Source: Blautia liquoris
Lineage (GTDB): Bacteria; Bacillota; Clostridia; Lachnospirales; Lachnospiraceae
Assembly: GCF_015159595.1 (NCBI RefSeq)
Contig: NZ_CP063304.1
Location: 1,426,001-1,490,000 of the forward strand
Length of the DNA stretch: 64,000 nucleotides
Reading direction: 5' to 3'
Part shown: piece after piece, positions 36,900 to 45,520 of the stretch
Layout: every line of letters begins with the position of its first letter
Numbering within the stretch: the stretch's first letter is position 1
Made by a program: the position numbers and the translations under genes
The notes under the pieces: model-generated
Database searches by the model: none
What the model was told of the DNA's origin: nothing
The model's input: the letters and a program-made list of their open reading frames with translations, nothing else

Positions 36900-37685
36900 A
36901 TGAAGAAATTAAAATTAGCCCTTCTCGGATGTGGCAAATTAAATGAGATTGTGGCAAATGCTCTGGAAGAGGGTTTGCTTCCGGAATATGAACTGGTGGC
37001 AGTTCTGGGACGTGATGAGAAAAGAGCAAAGGATTTTGCAGAGCGTCATCACTGCAGCATGTGTAAAAATATCGAAGAAATGATAGAGATGAAACCAGAT
37101 TTCACTGCTGAAGCTGCTTCTGTTTCGGCAGTGAGAGACTATAGTGAGACAATTATAAGGGGTGGATCAAACCTTGTTTTGCTCTCAATTGGAGCATTGG
37201 CTGATAAAGAGTTCTATGATTGCATAAAACAGACAGCTATGACAGCCAAAAAGCGAGTATATATCGCGAGTGGTGCAGTAGGAGGATTCGATATCCTGCG
37301 CACCGCTTCTCTGATGAGTGATGTAAATGTTTCAATGTTGTCGGAGAAAGATCCCGATGTCGCTGCCCGCATGCCGCTTAAGACCAAAGTCAGTCCAGAT
37401 GTGAAAGAACGGGAAACTGTATTTTCCGGTACTACGAAAGAAGCGATTGAGCTTCTCCCGACCCAGGTAAATGTTGCAGTTGCAACAGCCCTGGCAAGTG
37501 CGGGTCCAAAGGACACGGATATGAAGATTCAGGCGGTTCCCGGATTTAAGGGCGATCAGTACAAGATTGAACTTGATGGAGAAGAAGTGAAAACAGAACT
37601 GAACATCTATTCACGGACGAGTGCCATAGCTGGTTGGAGCGTTGTGGCCGTTTTACAGAATGCCGTAAGTCCGATCGTATTTTAA
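36900..37685 (+). CDS. Aspartate dehydrogenase-like protein
   Basis: About 261 residues. An N-terminal Rossmann fold (LALLGCGKLNEIV) is followed by a domain resembling L-aspartate dehydrogenase (COG1712/DUF108), with IASGAVGGFD and LPTQVNVAVATALA segments as in NadX. The family makes iminoaspartate for NAD synthesis or deaminates aspartate; here there is no nadA/nadC nearby, so the function is uncertain. ATG 36897 and 36900 are both 2-5 bases after GAGG; a longer frame starts inside leuS. It is followed closely by the dehydrogenase at 37700. Confidence 0.8.
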   Translation: MKKLKLALLGCGKLNEIVANALEEGLLPEYELVAVLGRDEKRAKDFAERHHCSMCKNIEEMIEMKPDFTAEAASVSAVRDYSETIIRGGSNLVLLSIGALADKEFYDCIKQTAMTAKKRVYIASGAVGGFDILRTASLMSDVNVSMLSEKDPDVAARMPLKTKVSPDVKERETVFSGTTKEAIELLPTQVNVAVATALASAGPKDTDMKIQAVPGFKGDQYKIELDGEEVKTELNIYSRTSAIAGWSVVAVLQNAVSPIVF

Positions 37686-37699
37686 AAAAGGAGATAATC

Positions 37700-38602
37700 A
37701 TGTTTAAAAAACTTGTTGTGATAGAACCGATTGGCATGGTTCCCTCAGCGGAGAAACAGTTATACGATTTTGCCCATGAGGTCGTGATGTATCCGGATAT
37801 ACCAGAGGGAGACGACGAGATTATAAGAAGAATTGGCGATGCGGATGGTGTTCTGCTCAGCTATACTTCAAGTATAGATCAAACGGTGATTGAAGCATGC
37901 CAAAACCTTCGATATATTGGAATGTGCTGTAGCCTCTATTCCCCGGAAAGTGCCAACGTGGATATTCGTTTTGCTGAAGAAAAGGGAATTACAGTTCGCG
38001 GTATTCGGGACTATGGGGATCAGGGCGTAGTTGAATTTGTCCTCAGCGAATTAATTCGTTATCTCCATGGATTCGGAGAAAAACAGTGGAAAGAGAAACC
38101 TATGGAACTGACCGATCTGAAAGTCGGCGTTGTAGGGCTGGGCACAACAGGAAAGATGATTGCCGCGGGTCTTCAGGGACTGGGGGCAGATCTTTATTAC
38201 TATAGTCGGACCCGCAAACACGACGAAGAATTGAAAGGGGTTAAATACAAGGAACTAGACGATCTCCTTGAGACTGTTGATGTCGTGTGCACATGTTTGA
38301 ACAAGAATGTCATCCTGCTCCATGAAGAACAGTTTGAAAAGCTTGGAAACCATAAGATGTTTTTTAACACATCAATTGCACCCTCACATGATATTGCTCC
38401 GCTTGAGAAGTGGCTGGAACACGGAGATAATGAATTCTTCTGTGATACGGATGGTGCACTAGGGGATCCAACAGGAAGACTTCTTGCAAATCCCCATGTA
38501 AACTGTATCCATCAGTCAGCTGGAAGGACTGGACAGGCTGATGTGCGTCTGGGAGAAAAAGTTCTTGATAATATGAAAAAATTCTTAAAAGCTATGGCTT
38601 AG
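37700..38602 (+). CDS. D-isomer-specific 2-hydroxyacid dehydrogenase family protein, divergent
   Basis: 300 residues. Catalytic half plus NAD-binding half with GVVGLGTTGKMIAAGL. The segment that normally reads VNxARG (catalytic arginine) is FNTSIAPS here. The general-acid histidine may be in NCIHQSAGRT. These differences suggest altered chemistry or substrate. Start ATG 37700 was chosen for AAAGGAG; a longer frame overlaps the upstream gene. It lies between the aspartate-dehydrogenase-like gene and mraY. Confidence 0.82.
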   Translation: MFKKLVVIEPIGMVPSAEKQLYDFAHEVVMYPDIPEGDDEIIRRIGDADGVLLSYTSSIDQTVIEACQNLRYIGMCCSLYSPESANVDIRFAEEKGITVRGIRDYGDQGVVEFVLSELIRYLHGFGEKQWKEKPMELTDLKVGVVGLGTTGKMIAAGLQGLGADLYYYSRTRKHDEELKGVKYKELDDLLETVDVVCTCLNKNVILLHEEQFEKLGNHKMFFNTSIAPSHDIAPLEKWLEHGDNEFFCDTDGALGDPTGRLLANPHVNCIHQSAGRTGQADVRLGEKVLDNMKKFLKAMA

Positions 38603-38614
38603 GGGGAAATACAG

Positions 38615-39580
38615 ATGATAGACTATCTATGGAACAGTCAGTCACCGCTTTTTGCATTTGCAGGTATTCTATTTGCATTCATATGTACCTGTGCAGCGAT
38701 TACAAAGTTTGGCGGAAAACTGCCCAGAGACATGGGAAGAGATTATGCCGTCGATGGAAAGCTTTCAGCCGGAAAGCCGCGTGGGGCAGGGCTTATCTTT
38801 ATTATGGCATTCACTGTATCAGCGATTCTTTTTGCACAGGTGAATTTGGAACTTATGATTTATCTGGCTATGGTTGTAGTTGAAATGCTGACCGGATATC
38901 TGGATGATGCCTCGGACCAGCCATGGGGAGATTATAAGAAGGGGTTTCTCGACCTGATTGTTTCAATCATTACTGCCGTTACTTTCATCATGTTCAACGG
39001 CAGTACGATTGAATTTGCTACACTGGGAGTATGTGTGACCCTTCCTTCTGCGCTTTATTGTATTCTGGCAGTGATCTTGATCTGGTTCTCGATCAATGTG
39101 ACAAACTGTTCTGATGGAGTAGACGGACTTTCCGGGACACTGACAATTATTACCTTGATCACAATCTATATTATCGGACAGATGCGTAAGATGGATCCAG
39201 TTTTTGCATACATGATCCTTCTGTTTGTCGTCTGCATTCTGGGATATCTCTGGTACAATGCTACACCGAGTGTACTAATGATGGGCGATGCAGGTTCAAG
39301 AGCTATGGGTATCTTTATTGCAGTCGCCGCCATGAAAACAGGAAGCCCTGTAATTTATATACTCGCCGCAATTGTGCTGATATTCGATGGCGGGGCCGGC
39401 CTTGTGAAAGTGTTCCTTCTTCGGTTCTTTAAGATACATATTTTAAAAAATGTGAGAACCCCGCTGCATGACCATGTAAGGAAGGTATCTGGCTGGTCGA
39501 ATACACAGACGGTGTTTCGATTCGCAATCATACAGGTCGTCGTTTCAGCGGCAGCGATATATCTTGTAATGATGCATTGA
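38615..39580 (+). CDS. mraY: MraY-type phospho-N-acetylmuramoyl-pentapeptide transferase
   Basis: 321 residues with about ten helices. Transfers phospho-MurNAc-pentapeptide to undecaprenyl phosphate, or a related glycosyltransferase family 4 reaction. Asp97-Asp98 in GYLDDASDQPWGDYKKG, NVTNCSDGVDGLSG and MMGDAGSRAMG are the catalytic signatures. The usual C-terminal PLHHHFE motif reads PLHDHVRK. The gene is not in a dcw (division and wall) cluster, so it may be the only copy or an accessory one. It ends 8 bases before a terminator. Confidence 0.85.
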   Translation: MIDYLWNSQSPLFAFAGILFAFICTCAAITKFGGKLPRDMGRDYAVDGKLSAGKPRGAGLIFIMAFTVSAILFAQVNLELMIYLAMVVVEMLTGYLDDASDQPWGDYKKGFLDLIVSIITAVTFIMFNGSTIEFATLGVCVTLPSALYCILAVILIWFSINVTNCSDGVDGLSGTLTIITLITIYIIGQMRKMDPVFAYMILLFVVCILGYLWYNATPSVLMMGDAGSRAMGIFIAVAAMKTGSPVIYILAAIVLIFDGGAGLVKVFLLRFFKIHILKNVRTPLHDHVRKVSGWSNTQTVFRFAIIQVVVSAAAIYLVMMH

Positions 39581-39588
39581 TTTTATAT

Positions 39589-39648
39589 AAAAACGGGACG
39601 AAACCTGACTGGTCGATGACCAGTAATTGGCGGCTTCGCCCCGTTTTT
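39589..39648 (+). terminator. Compound terminator after mraY
   Basis: AAAAACGGG (39589-39597) pairs with CCCGTTTTT (39640-39648). A second hairpin ACTGGTC/GACCAGT (39608-39624) is nested inside. The A/T ends on both sides suit convergent genes, which is the arrangement here. Confidence 0.8.
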
Positions 39649-39680
39649 CCACGAAAATGAGCTTATGAAAATACATAGTT

Positions 39681-40871
39681 TTAATTTGAAAATGATATAT
39701 TGATGATTGCAATTTCGCTGTCTGTTCCAATCCGCATATTCGGCCCCCAGGTTCCGATACCAGAGGTGACGATAGAAGTGAGATTGTTTTTTTGATATTT
39801 CCCATAAGAATTTTTCCAGAATAGTTTTACGATTAGATTTCCTGGAAAGATTTGTCCCTTGTGTGTGTGCCCTGCCAGAGAGAGATCTACCCCTGCATTG
39901 GACTCTTCAGAAAGATCCTTTGGCTGATGTTCCATAACGAGAATTGGTTTTGTGGGATCAAGGGTCTTGGATATTTCAGTGATTGTATTCGATTTCAGAT
40001 TTGAAACACCAGTTTCACTGGCATCAAGACGGCCAATTAGATAAAAATCGTGGTTGACGTATATAGTTTCATCCATCAAAACCTTCACCTTTCCATCTTT
40101 TAACATTTTATCGAGTCGTGGATCGCGCAGCGCCTTTTTCTTTTTGTTTATAGGGAAGCCTCCAAGTACTCTCTGATCTACGTCATGATTTCCATAGCAG
40201 GCATACGTGCCATAAGTTGTCTTGATTTTGGCGAGTAGTTGACTGACCTTTTTTGGATGATCGACGGAATCAAAATCGTTGCTGTAGAAATCGCCCGTCA
40301 GACATACAAGATCAAGATCTTCACGGTTTAGTTTTGCTACCATTTCACTTATCTGTTTTGGGCCTGTATGACAGCCAAGATGGATGTCTGATATAAGTCC
40401 GATACGAAGTCCTGAGAGATTTTCTGCTCTTTTATTGATTTTTACATGATATTCTTTTGATTTTACGTGTTCTGCATGAACCGTTCCATATGCACAGATG
40501 CAGACAGATGCAAGAACGATGACAGTTCCACTGATCCGACAAAGTTTTTTATACTCGTCAGTCCATATATGCGGCATTTTTTTGAGCTTTCTTAAAACTT
40601 TTCCTACAATGTCCACGATAACAATTCCCAGAAGAATGTACAAGAAGAAACCCAGCCAGAAATCTCCGAACCTAACAAGTGAAGATTTTATCGGGATAGT
40701 AGGTAGCAGCACCGCAGCGGGTGAGAGTGCAAACAATGCGTAAAAAAGTGTATAGATCAGACGGATTCTTTGACTTTTGAAGGTGGGATGGAAACAGTTC
40801 ATCCAGGTTTTCATAGCTCTTTGTACGAACAAAACAAATATCAAATAGATGATCAACACTAAATACAACAT
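39681..40871 (-). CDS. Membrane-anchored metallophosphoesterase
   Basis: 396 residues. Four hydrophobic helices in the first ~150, then a calcineurin-like phosphoesterase domain. Metal motifs are SDIHLG, GDFYSND, YGNHDVD and GHTHKGQ. Layout resembles YaeI/UDP-sugar-type lipid-facing phosphoesterases. It follows the P-type ATPase by 40 bases in a probable rqcH-ATPase-phosphoesterase transcript. Substrate unknown. Confidence 0.88.
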   Translation of the reverse strand: MLYLVLIIYLIFVLFVQRAMKTWMNCFHPTFKSQRIRLIYTLFYALFALSPAAVLLPTIPIKSSLVRFGDFWLGFFLYILLGIVIVDIVGKVLRKLKKMPHIWTDEYKKLCRISGTVIVLASVCICAYGTVHAEHVKSKEYHVKINKRAENLSGLRIGLISDIHLGCHTGPKQISEMVAKLNREDLDLVCLTGDFYSNDFDSVDHPKKVSQLLAKIKTTYGTYACYGNHDVDQRVLGGFPINKKKKALRDPRLDKMLKDGKVKVLMDETIYVNHDFYLIGRLDASETGVSNLKSNTITEISKTLDPTKPILVMEHQPKDLSEESNAGVDLSLAGHTHKGQIFPGNLIVKLFWKNSYGKYQKNNLTSIVTSGIGTWGPNMRIGTDSEIAIINISFSN

Positions 40872-40911
40872 GTTTTTACTCCCCCCTATCCATCTTCTGT
40901 TTGAATGTTAT

Positions 40912-43374
40912 CTATGATTTCGCTCTCAGTTTTTGAAACGGATTTTTTCCCTTTACTGTTTTTCTGACTTCGGAAAACTTTTTTTGTATATAATCAACTG
41001 CTAGAATGCTGTAACGTAGAATTGGCTCTGTAGCAACAGAGAAGAGGACAAACAGCATGATACATTTCGATGACATCTTGTTGATGCCGAATAAATCGCC
41101 AAGGTAGAAGCTGCATGCCAGCAAACCGATGATGCATCCCCACCAGATGATCCAGCGCAGCTTATTCATGGGCCTGCTGATCTTGTAAAGTATCATGAAA
41201 CCAACAATTGCAAGAAGCATCGTACAGGCTGTAGAGATGTCAACAGCGCTCACAGAAAACTCTTGTCCAAAGAGAACCAGTGTGGCGACCACCAGAAAGT
41301 CAGTGAGTCCGGCGGGCAGTGCCTTGATCATGACATTTGTCAGAAAATGTCCCTCGATTTTATTTGTATTTGGCTGCAGCGCCAAAAAGAAACCTGGCAG
41401 ACCAATGGTGAACGTACTGATCAGGGAAATCTGTGAAGGTTCCAATGGGTAATGTACCATAAAGATCATGGAAAACATCGACATCAAAAACGAAAAAATA
41501 TTCTTCACCAGAAACAGGCTCGCAGATCGTTGAATATTATTGACAACTCTGCGGCCTTCCGCAACCACAGATGGCATACAGGAAAAGTTTGAATCTAACA
41601 GAACGAGTTGAGATACCTGCGCCGCAGCATCACTTCCGGATGCCATAGCCACTGAGCAGTCGGCTTCTTTTAAGGCCAGTACATCGTTGACACCATCACC
41701 GGTCATAGCTACCGTTTTCCCCTCGGATTTTAAAGCCCGTACCAGTTCCCTTTTCTGATCAGGAGTGACACGTCCAAAGACCGTGTATTTTGATACAGCA
41801 TCCTGAATATCCGATTTTTCATTTAAGGTGGATGCATCCACATAATTTTCTGCGTTTGCAATATTGGCTTGTTTTGCGATCTCTGAAACAGCAACGGGAT
41901 TATCACCTGAGATTACCTTTATGTCCACGCCCTGCTCTGAAAAGTACTGAAATGTTTCCGGTGCGTCTTCGCGGATCGGGTTGGTGAGCGTGATCATCCC
42001 CAGCGGATTGAATTCTCCGTGCAATTCTCCGCTGTCTGGGACACCGTCAAAAGACCCGAAAACAAGTACACGGCGGCCTTTTGCCGCCTCAGCTTCAATT
42101 TCATCACGGTAAGTGTTATAATCTTCTTTCAGTACGAATTCAGGAGCCCCGAGTACGTAGCATACATCTGAGAATGTGGCACTGCTGTATTTGAAAGCAG
42201 AAGAAAAAGAAGTAATACATTCGGCTTTTCTTCCGCTTGCAGCAGTAAAGTAACTCTTTATTGCTTCCATGGTGATGTTATCAGGAGGCATGGCTGCTGC
42301 AAAGTCACTGAGCATTTCCATCAATGAGGGCATGTGATCACAGTCAAATCCTCCGAGAGGAATGACGTCACATACCTGCATACAGTTGTCGGTGATTGTT
42401 CCAGTTTTATCGACGCAAAGAACATCTACACGGGCGAGAGTCTCAATACATTTCATGTCGTGAACCAGGACCTTTTTCCCTGCGAGCCTCATGACGCTTA
42501 CTGCAAGAGCCACACTTGCCAGCAGATAAAGGCCCTCAGGTATCATGCCTATAATTGCTGCCATTGTAGATGTTACACTTGTTCGAAGCGGAGCATGCGA
42601 CAGAAAAAACTGTTGGTAGAAGAGTAAAAAACCAATGGGAATAATGATGATTCCGACAGCCTCGACTAATCGATTCAAAGAACGAATCATTTCTGACTGT
42701 TCACCGTCTTTTGAGATTTTAGCCTCTAGAGTAAGTTTGGATATATAAGAATCAGCTCCAACCTTATCCAGCTTGGCACGACATGTACCTGAAACGATGA
42801 AACTGCCGGACATCAGGGTATCTCCGTTTCTTTTTGTGATTTCGTCGGCTTCTCCGGTGAGAAGGGATTCATTTACGGAAACTTCTCCGTCTAGAACGAT
42901 AGCATCCGCGCAGATTTGGTTTCCTGCGGAAAATATCACAATATCATCTAGGACAAGCATTTCCGCCGGGATTTCCTGTTCTTCGCCATCGCGTACTACT
43001 TTGGCTTTCGGAGCATTCAACACAGATAATTTATCCAATGTATTCTTTGCACGGATTTCTTGAATGATCCCAATCAGTGTGTTTGCGATGATAATCGGCA
43101 GAAAAGTGAGGTTTTTAAATGAACCCACAATCATCAAAAGAACAGCAATGATGGCAAATATCAAGTTGAAATAAGTAAAGACATTGCTTTTTATAATTTC
43201 TGATGTTGTTTTGGAGGGAGGCTCTATGGCCTCATTCGTCCATCCATTTCTCATGTATTCATCCGCCAACTGGGATGAAAGTCCTTCATTTGCATTAACT
43301 GCATGGCGGGTAATGGGAATCCTTCCGGTGGTTTTTTTGGGGAATTCCCCTGTTTTTTGTATGTCTTTTTTCAT
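40912..43374 (-). CDS. P-type cation-transporting ATPase (CtpE/PMCA-like)
   Basis: 820 residues. Phosphorylation site DKTGT (Asp322), TGEA dephosphorylation loop, TGDGVND hinge, and about ten helices. The fourth helix motif is MIPEGLYLLAS; PEGL is found in calcium-type pumps and in CtpE of mycobacteria. No heavy-metal-binding domain or CPC motif, so not a copper or zinc pump. Calcium or manganese transport is inferred. ATG 43374 was chosen over GTG 43386, which is too near the AGGAG site. It starts 28 bases after the rqcH stop. Confidence 0.88.
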   Translation of the reverse strand: MKKDIQKTGEFPKKTTGRIPITRHAVNANEGLSSQLADEYMRNGWTNEAIEPPSKTTSEIIKSNVFTYFNLIFAIIAVLLMIVGSFKNLTFLPIIIANTLIGIIQEIRAKNTLDKLSVLNAPKAKVVRDGEEQEIPAEMLVLDDIVIFSAGNQICADAIVLDGEVSVNESLLTGEADEITKRNGDTLMSGSFIVSGTCRAKLDKVGADSYISKLTLEAKISKDGEQSEMIRSLNRLVEAVGIIIIPIGFLLFYQQFFLSHAPLRTSVTSTMAAIIGMIPEGLYLLASVALAVSVMRLAGKKVLVHDMKCIETLARVDVLCVDKTGTITDNCMQVCDVIPLGGFDCDHMPSLMEMLSDFAAAMPPDNITMEAIKSYFTAASGRKAECITSFSSAFKYSSATFSDVCYVLGAPEFVLKEDYNTYRDEIEAEAAKGRRVLVFGSFDGVPDSGELHGEFNPLGMITLTNPIREDAPETFQYFSEQGVDIKVISGDNPVAVSEIAKQANIANAENYVDASTLNEKSDIQDAVSKYTVFGRVTPDQKRELVRALKSEGKTVAMTGDGVNDVLALKEADCSVAMASGSDAAAQVSQLVLLDSNFSCMPSVVAEGRRVVNNIQRSASLFLVKNIFSFLMSMFSMIFMVHYPLEPSQISLISTFTIGLPGFFLALQPNTNKIEGHFLTNVMIKALPAGLTDFLVVATLVLFGQEFSVSAVDISTACTMLLAIVGFMILYKISRPMNKLRWIIWWGCIIGLLACSFYLGDLFGINKMSSKCIMLFVLFSVATEPILRYSILAVDYIQKKFSEVRKTVKGKNPFQKLRAKS

Positions 43375-43401
43375 GTAAGCAGACACTCCTCATGTGTTTT
43401 G

Positions 43402-45144
43402 TCATCTTATCTGGTGGATATCTCTAATATCGGGTTCTATGTTCAGAGAATAGTTTGTATAATACACTACGAAACCGGGTTTTGAACCATTTGGTTTTCG
43501 AAGATTCTTTTTTTGCGTATAGTCAACTTCTACTTTTGGTGCATTTTTACCGCTGGAGTAGTAACCAGCCAGTCTGCCGGCTTCCTCAAAAGTTCGATCA
43601 GGCATCTTCCCATCCGGTTTGCATTTTACGATGACATGGGAGCCAGGTCGTCCCTTAGCGTGAAACCACCAGTCATTTCCAGTGGCAAATTTGAAAGATA
43701 ACTCATCATTTTGCAGATTGTTTTTGCCGACATAGATATCGAAACCATCAAAAGAAACGTAGTGGAATGGTTCAGAAGTGATTCTGACCCGTTTCTTGTT
43801 CGAGCGTTTTCTCCGGATATAGCCACTTGAGATTAATTCCTCTTTGATCTGAATCAGGTCTTCTTCGTCCAGTGCAATATCGAGAGAATGACATACAGAT
43901 TCAAGATGTTCAATTTCTTCTCTTGTGTCTTTTAACTGTGTCGTCAGAGCCTCCTGTGTTCTTTTGAGTTTGTTATAGCGTTCAAAATAGTGGTTGGCAT
44001 TCTCCTTGGCAGTTTTTGTCTGATCAAGGGGAATCGTAATCATTTCGTCCGTATAATAATTCAGGGCATCTAAGGATTTGGCACCTGGATTTATTCCATA
44101 GCCGTAAGTATTCAGAAGTTCTCCATAAATTCGGTATTTATCCTTTTTTTCAGTATCTTTCATCTGCTTTTCCTGAATGTTTAATTTCTTTATATTGCGC
44201 TCCAGAATGGTGGAGACTACCTTTCTCAGTTCAGAGGACTTCTGATGGATACGGCTGAGACGGTTTTTCGTCTCATAATACTGTTCAAGAACCCGGCTAA
44301 TACTGTCATAGTTTTGGCACTCATAATTCTGATATTGAGTTAGAGAAAGTGCAGAAAATTCAAGTGGCTCATGTCCCTTATATATGATGTTTGGGGTAAA
44401 ATCACTACTCATAACATCGTTCATCATAAGCTTGAATGTGCGAAACAGATGCAGCTTATCTGTGAGATTCATGGACATTGGAGGACGTCCTCCGTCGATT
44501 CCGGCACGGAAGCATATCTCTTCACTCATGAGAGGACTCAAACCAGTCAGAGAAGAGTAGATCGCCTTCGAAGTTTCCATAGGTTTTTCCAGAACAAAAC
44601 CCATGAATTCTTCTTCTTGAATTATATGAGGATCTTTTTTTGTCATCGTCTGCGGTATAAAGTACGGTCTTCCGGGAAGAACTTCTCTGACCGAGCTCAT
44701 ATTGGCAGAGATATGCTTAATACTGTCTATAATGATATTGTCCTCATTACAGAAAATAATATTACTGTGTTTCCCCATTATTTCAATGATTAATTTTTTT
44801 TGACTAAGATCACCAAGTTCGTCCAGATGTTCAATATGAAAAACTAGTACCCGCTCAAGTGACGGCTGAGTAACAGATACTATTTTACCGCTGCCGATAT
44901 GCTTTCTTAACAGCATGCAGAAGTTAGGTGCTGTCAAAGGACTTGTCTTGTTATGATCTGTGAGATAAACAAGAGGCAGGGAAGCGTTTGCTGAAAGCAG
45001 AAGTCTGTATTGTGTGCGGTTGTTCTTAACTGTGATTATCAGTTCGTCTGCCTCCGGCTGTGTGATTTTGTTGATTTTTCCGCCTGTGATTTTATTTTCT
45101 AATTCAGCGGCAAGAGCCGCAATTGTGATTCCATCAAATGCCAT
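43402..45144 (-). CDS. rqcH: Ribosome quality-control protein RqcH (NEMF/FbpA family)
   Basis: 580 residues. NFACT-N domain (1-200), coiled-coil arms (about 280-440) and C-terminal NFACT-R/DUF814 domain (FDIYVGKNNLQND; WWFHAKGRPGSHV). It binds stalled 50S-peptidyl-tRNA and adds alanine tails. The Asp97-Arg98 pair shown to matter in other RqcH proteins is Glu97-Arg98 here. Its ribosome site (GGAG) lies within the palindromic element at 45149. Confidence 0.93.
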   Translation of the reverse strand: MAFDGITIAALAAELENKITGGKINKITQPEADELIITVKNNRTQYRLLLSANASLPLVYLTDHNKTSPLTAPNFCMLLRKHIGSGKIVSVTQPSLERVLVFHIEHLDELGDLSQKKLIIEIMGKHSNIIFCNEDNIIIDSIKHISANMSSVREVLPGRPYFIPQTMTKKDPHIIQEEEFMGFVLEKPMETSKAIYSSLTGLSPLMSEEICFRAGIDGGRPPMSMNLTDKLHLFRTFKLMMNDVMSSDFTPNIIYKGHEPLEFSALSLTQYQNYECQNYDSISRVLEQYYETKNRLSRIHQKSSELRKVVSTILERNIKKLNIQEKQMKDTEKKDKYRIYGELLNTYGYGINPGAKSLDALNYYTDEMITIPLDQTKTAKENANHYFERYNKLKRTQEALTTQLKDTREEIEHLESVCHSLDIALDEEDLIQIKEELISSGYIRRKRSNKKRVRITSEPFHYVSFDGFDIYVGKNNLQNDELSFKFATGNDWWFHAKGRPGSHVIVKCKPDGKMPDRTFEEAGRLAGYYSSGKNAPKVEVDYTQKKNLRKPNGSKPGFVVYYTNYSLNIEPDIRDIHQIR

Positions 45145-45148
45145 AATT

Positions 45149-45240
45149 GCTCCATTCTCATGTTTGTGCGGGTTTCAAAGTCATGCTTATTCATGCCAGC
45201 ATGAAACACATGACTTTTCTGTTCTTGTGTGATACCACGG
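45149..45240. repeat. Dispersed palindromic intergenic element, copy 2
   Basis: 72 bases (45149-45220) recur 150 bases downstream with a single difference (C45209, T45359). Outer stem AAAGTCATG/CATGACTTT and inner hairpin TTCATGC-ca-GCATGAA. It lies between rqcH and yicC, which are divergent. Small open frames within it are by-products. Confidence 0.85.
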
Positions 45241-45277
45241 ATTGTTACGCACTTTGTGCTCCCACAATCCTGCAAAC

Positions 45278-45395
45278 ATTCGAATTCCGCCCTGTCAGGC
45301 TCCATTCTCATGTTTGTGCGGGTTTCAAAGTCATGCTTATTCATGCCAGCATGAAACATATGACTTTTCTACCCTTGGTATCATTTTATTCTACT
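45278..45395. repeat. Dispersed palindromic intergenic element, copy 3
   Basis: Starts with ATTCGAATTC as copy 4 does, then the same 72-base core as copy 2 at 45299-45370, then CTACCCTTGGTATCATTTT. It makes a direct repeat with copy 2. The whole 45145-45520 region is otherwise without genes. Confidence 0.85.
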
Positions 45396-45435
45396 TAATA
45401 ATGGGGGTGGTGTCAACATGCGATAGAGAAAACAT

Positions 45436-45464
45436 TTGACGTGCCAGGGGCAATCAAGTATAAT
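45436..45464 (+). promoter_or_regulatory. Promoter of yicC-remA-gmk-rpoZ
   Basis: TTGACG (45436-45441) and TATAAT (45459-45464) with a 17-base spacer, 57 bases before the yicC ATG. Confidence 0.8.
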
Positions 45465-45520
45465 GAATTAGAATGTACAAAAAGACAGGTGTAATTGGTG
45501 ATTGCAGGCAGGAGGAATTT

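Noticed and set aside
45099-45398. Open frames on both strands in the 45.1-45.4 kb repeats
   Set aside because: They arise from the two copies of the palindromic element, lack ribosome sites of their own and contain the same repeated peptide.
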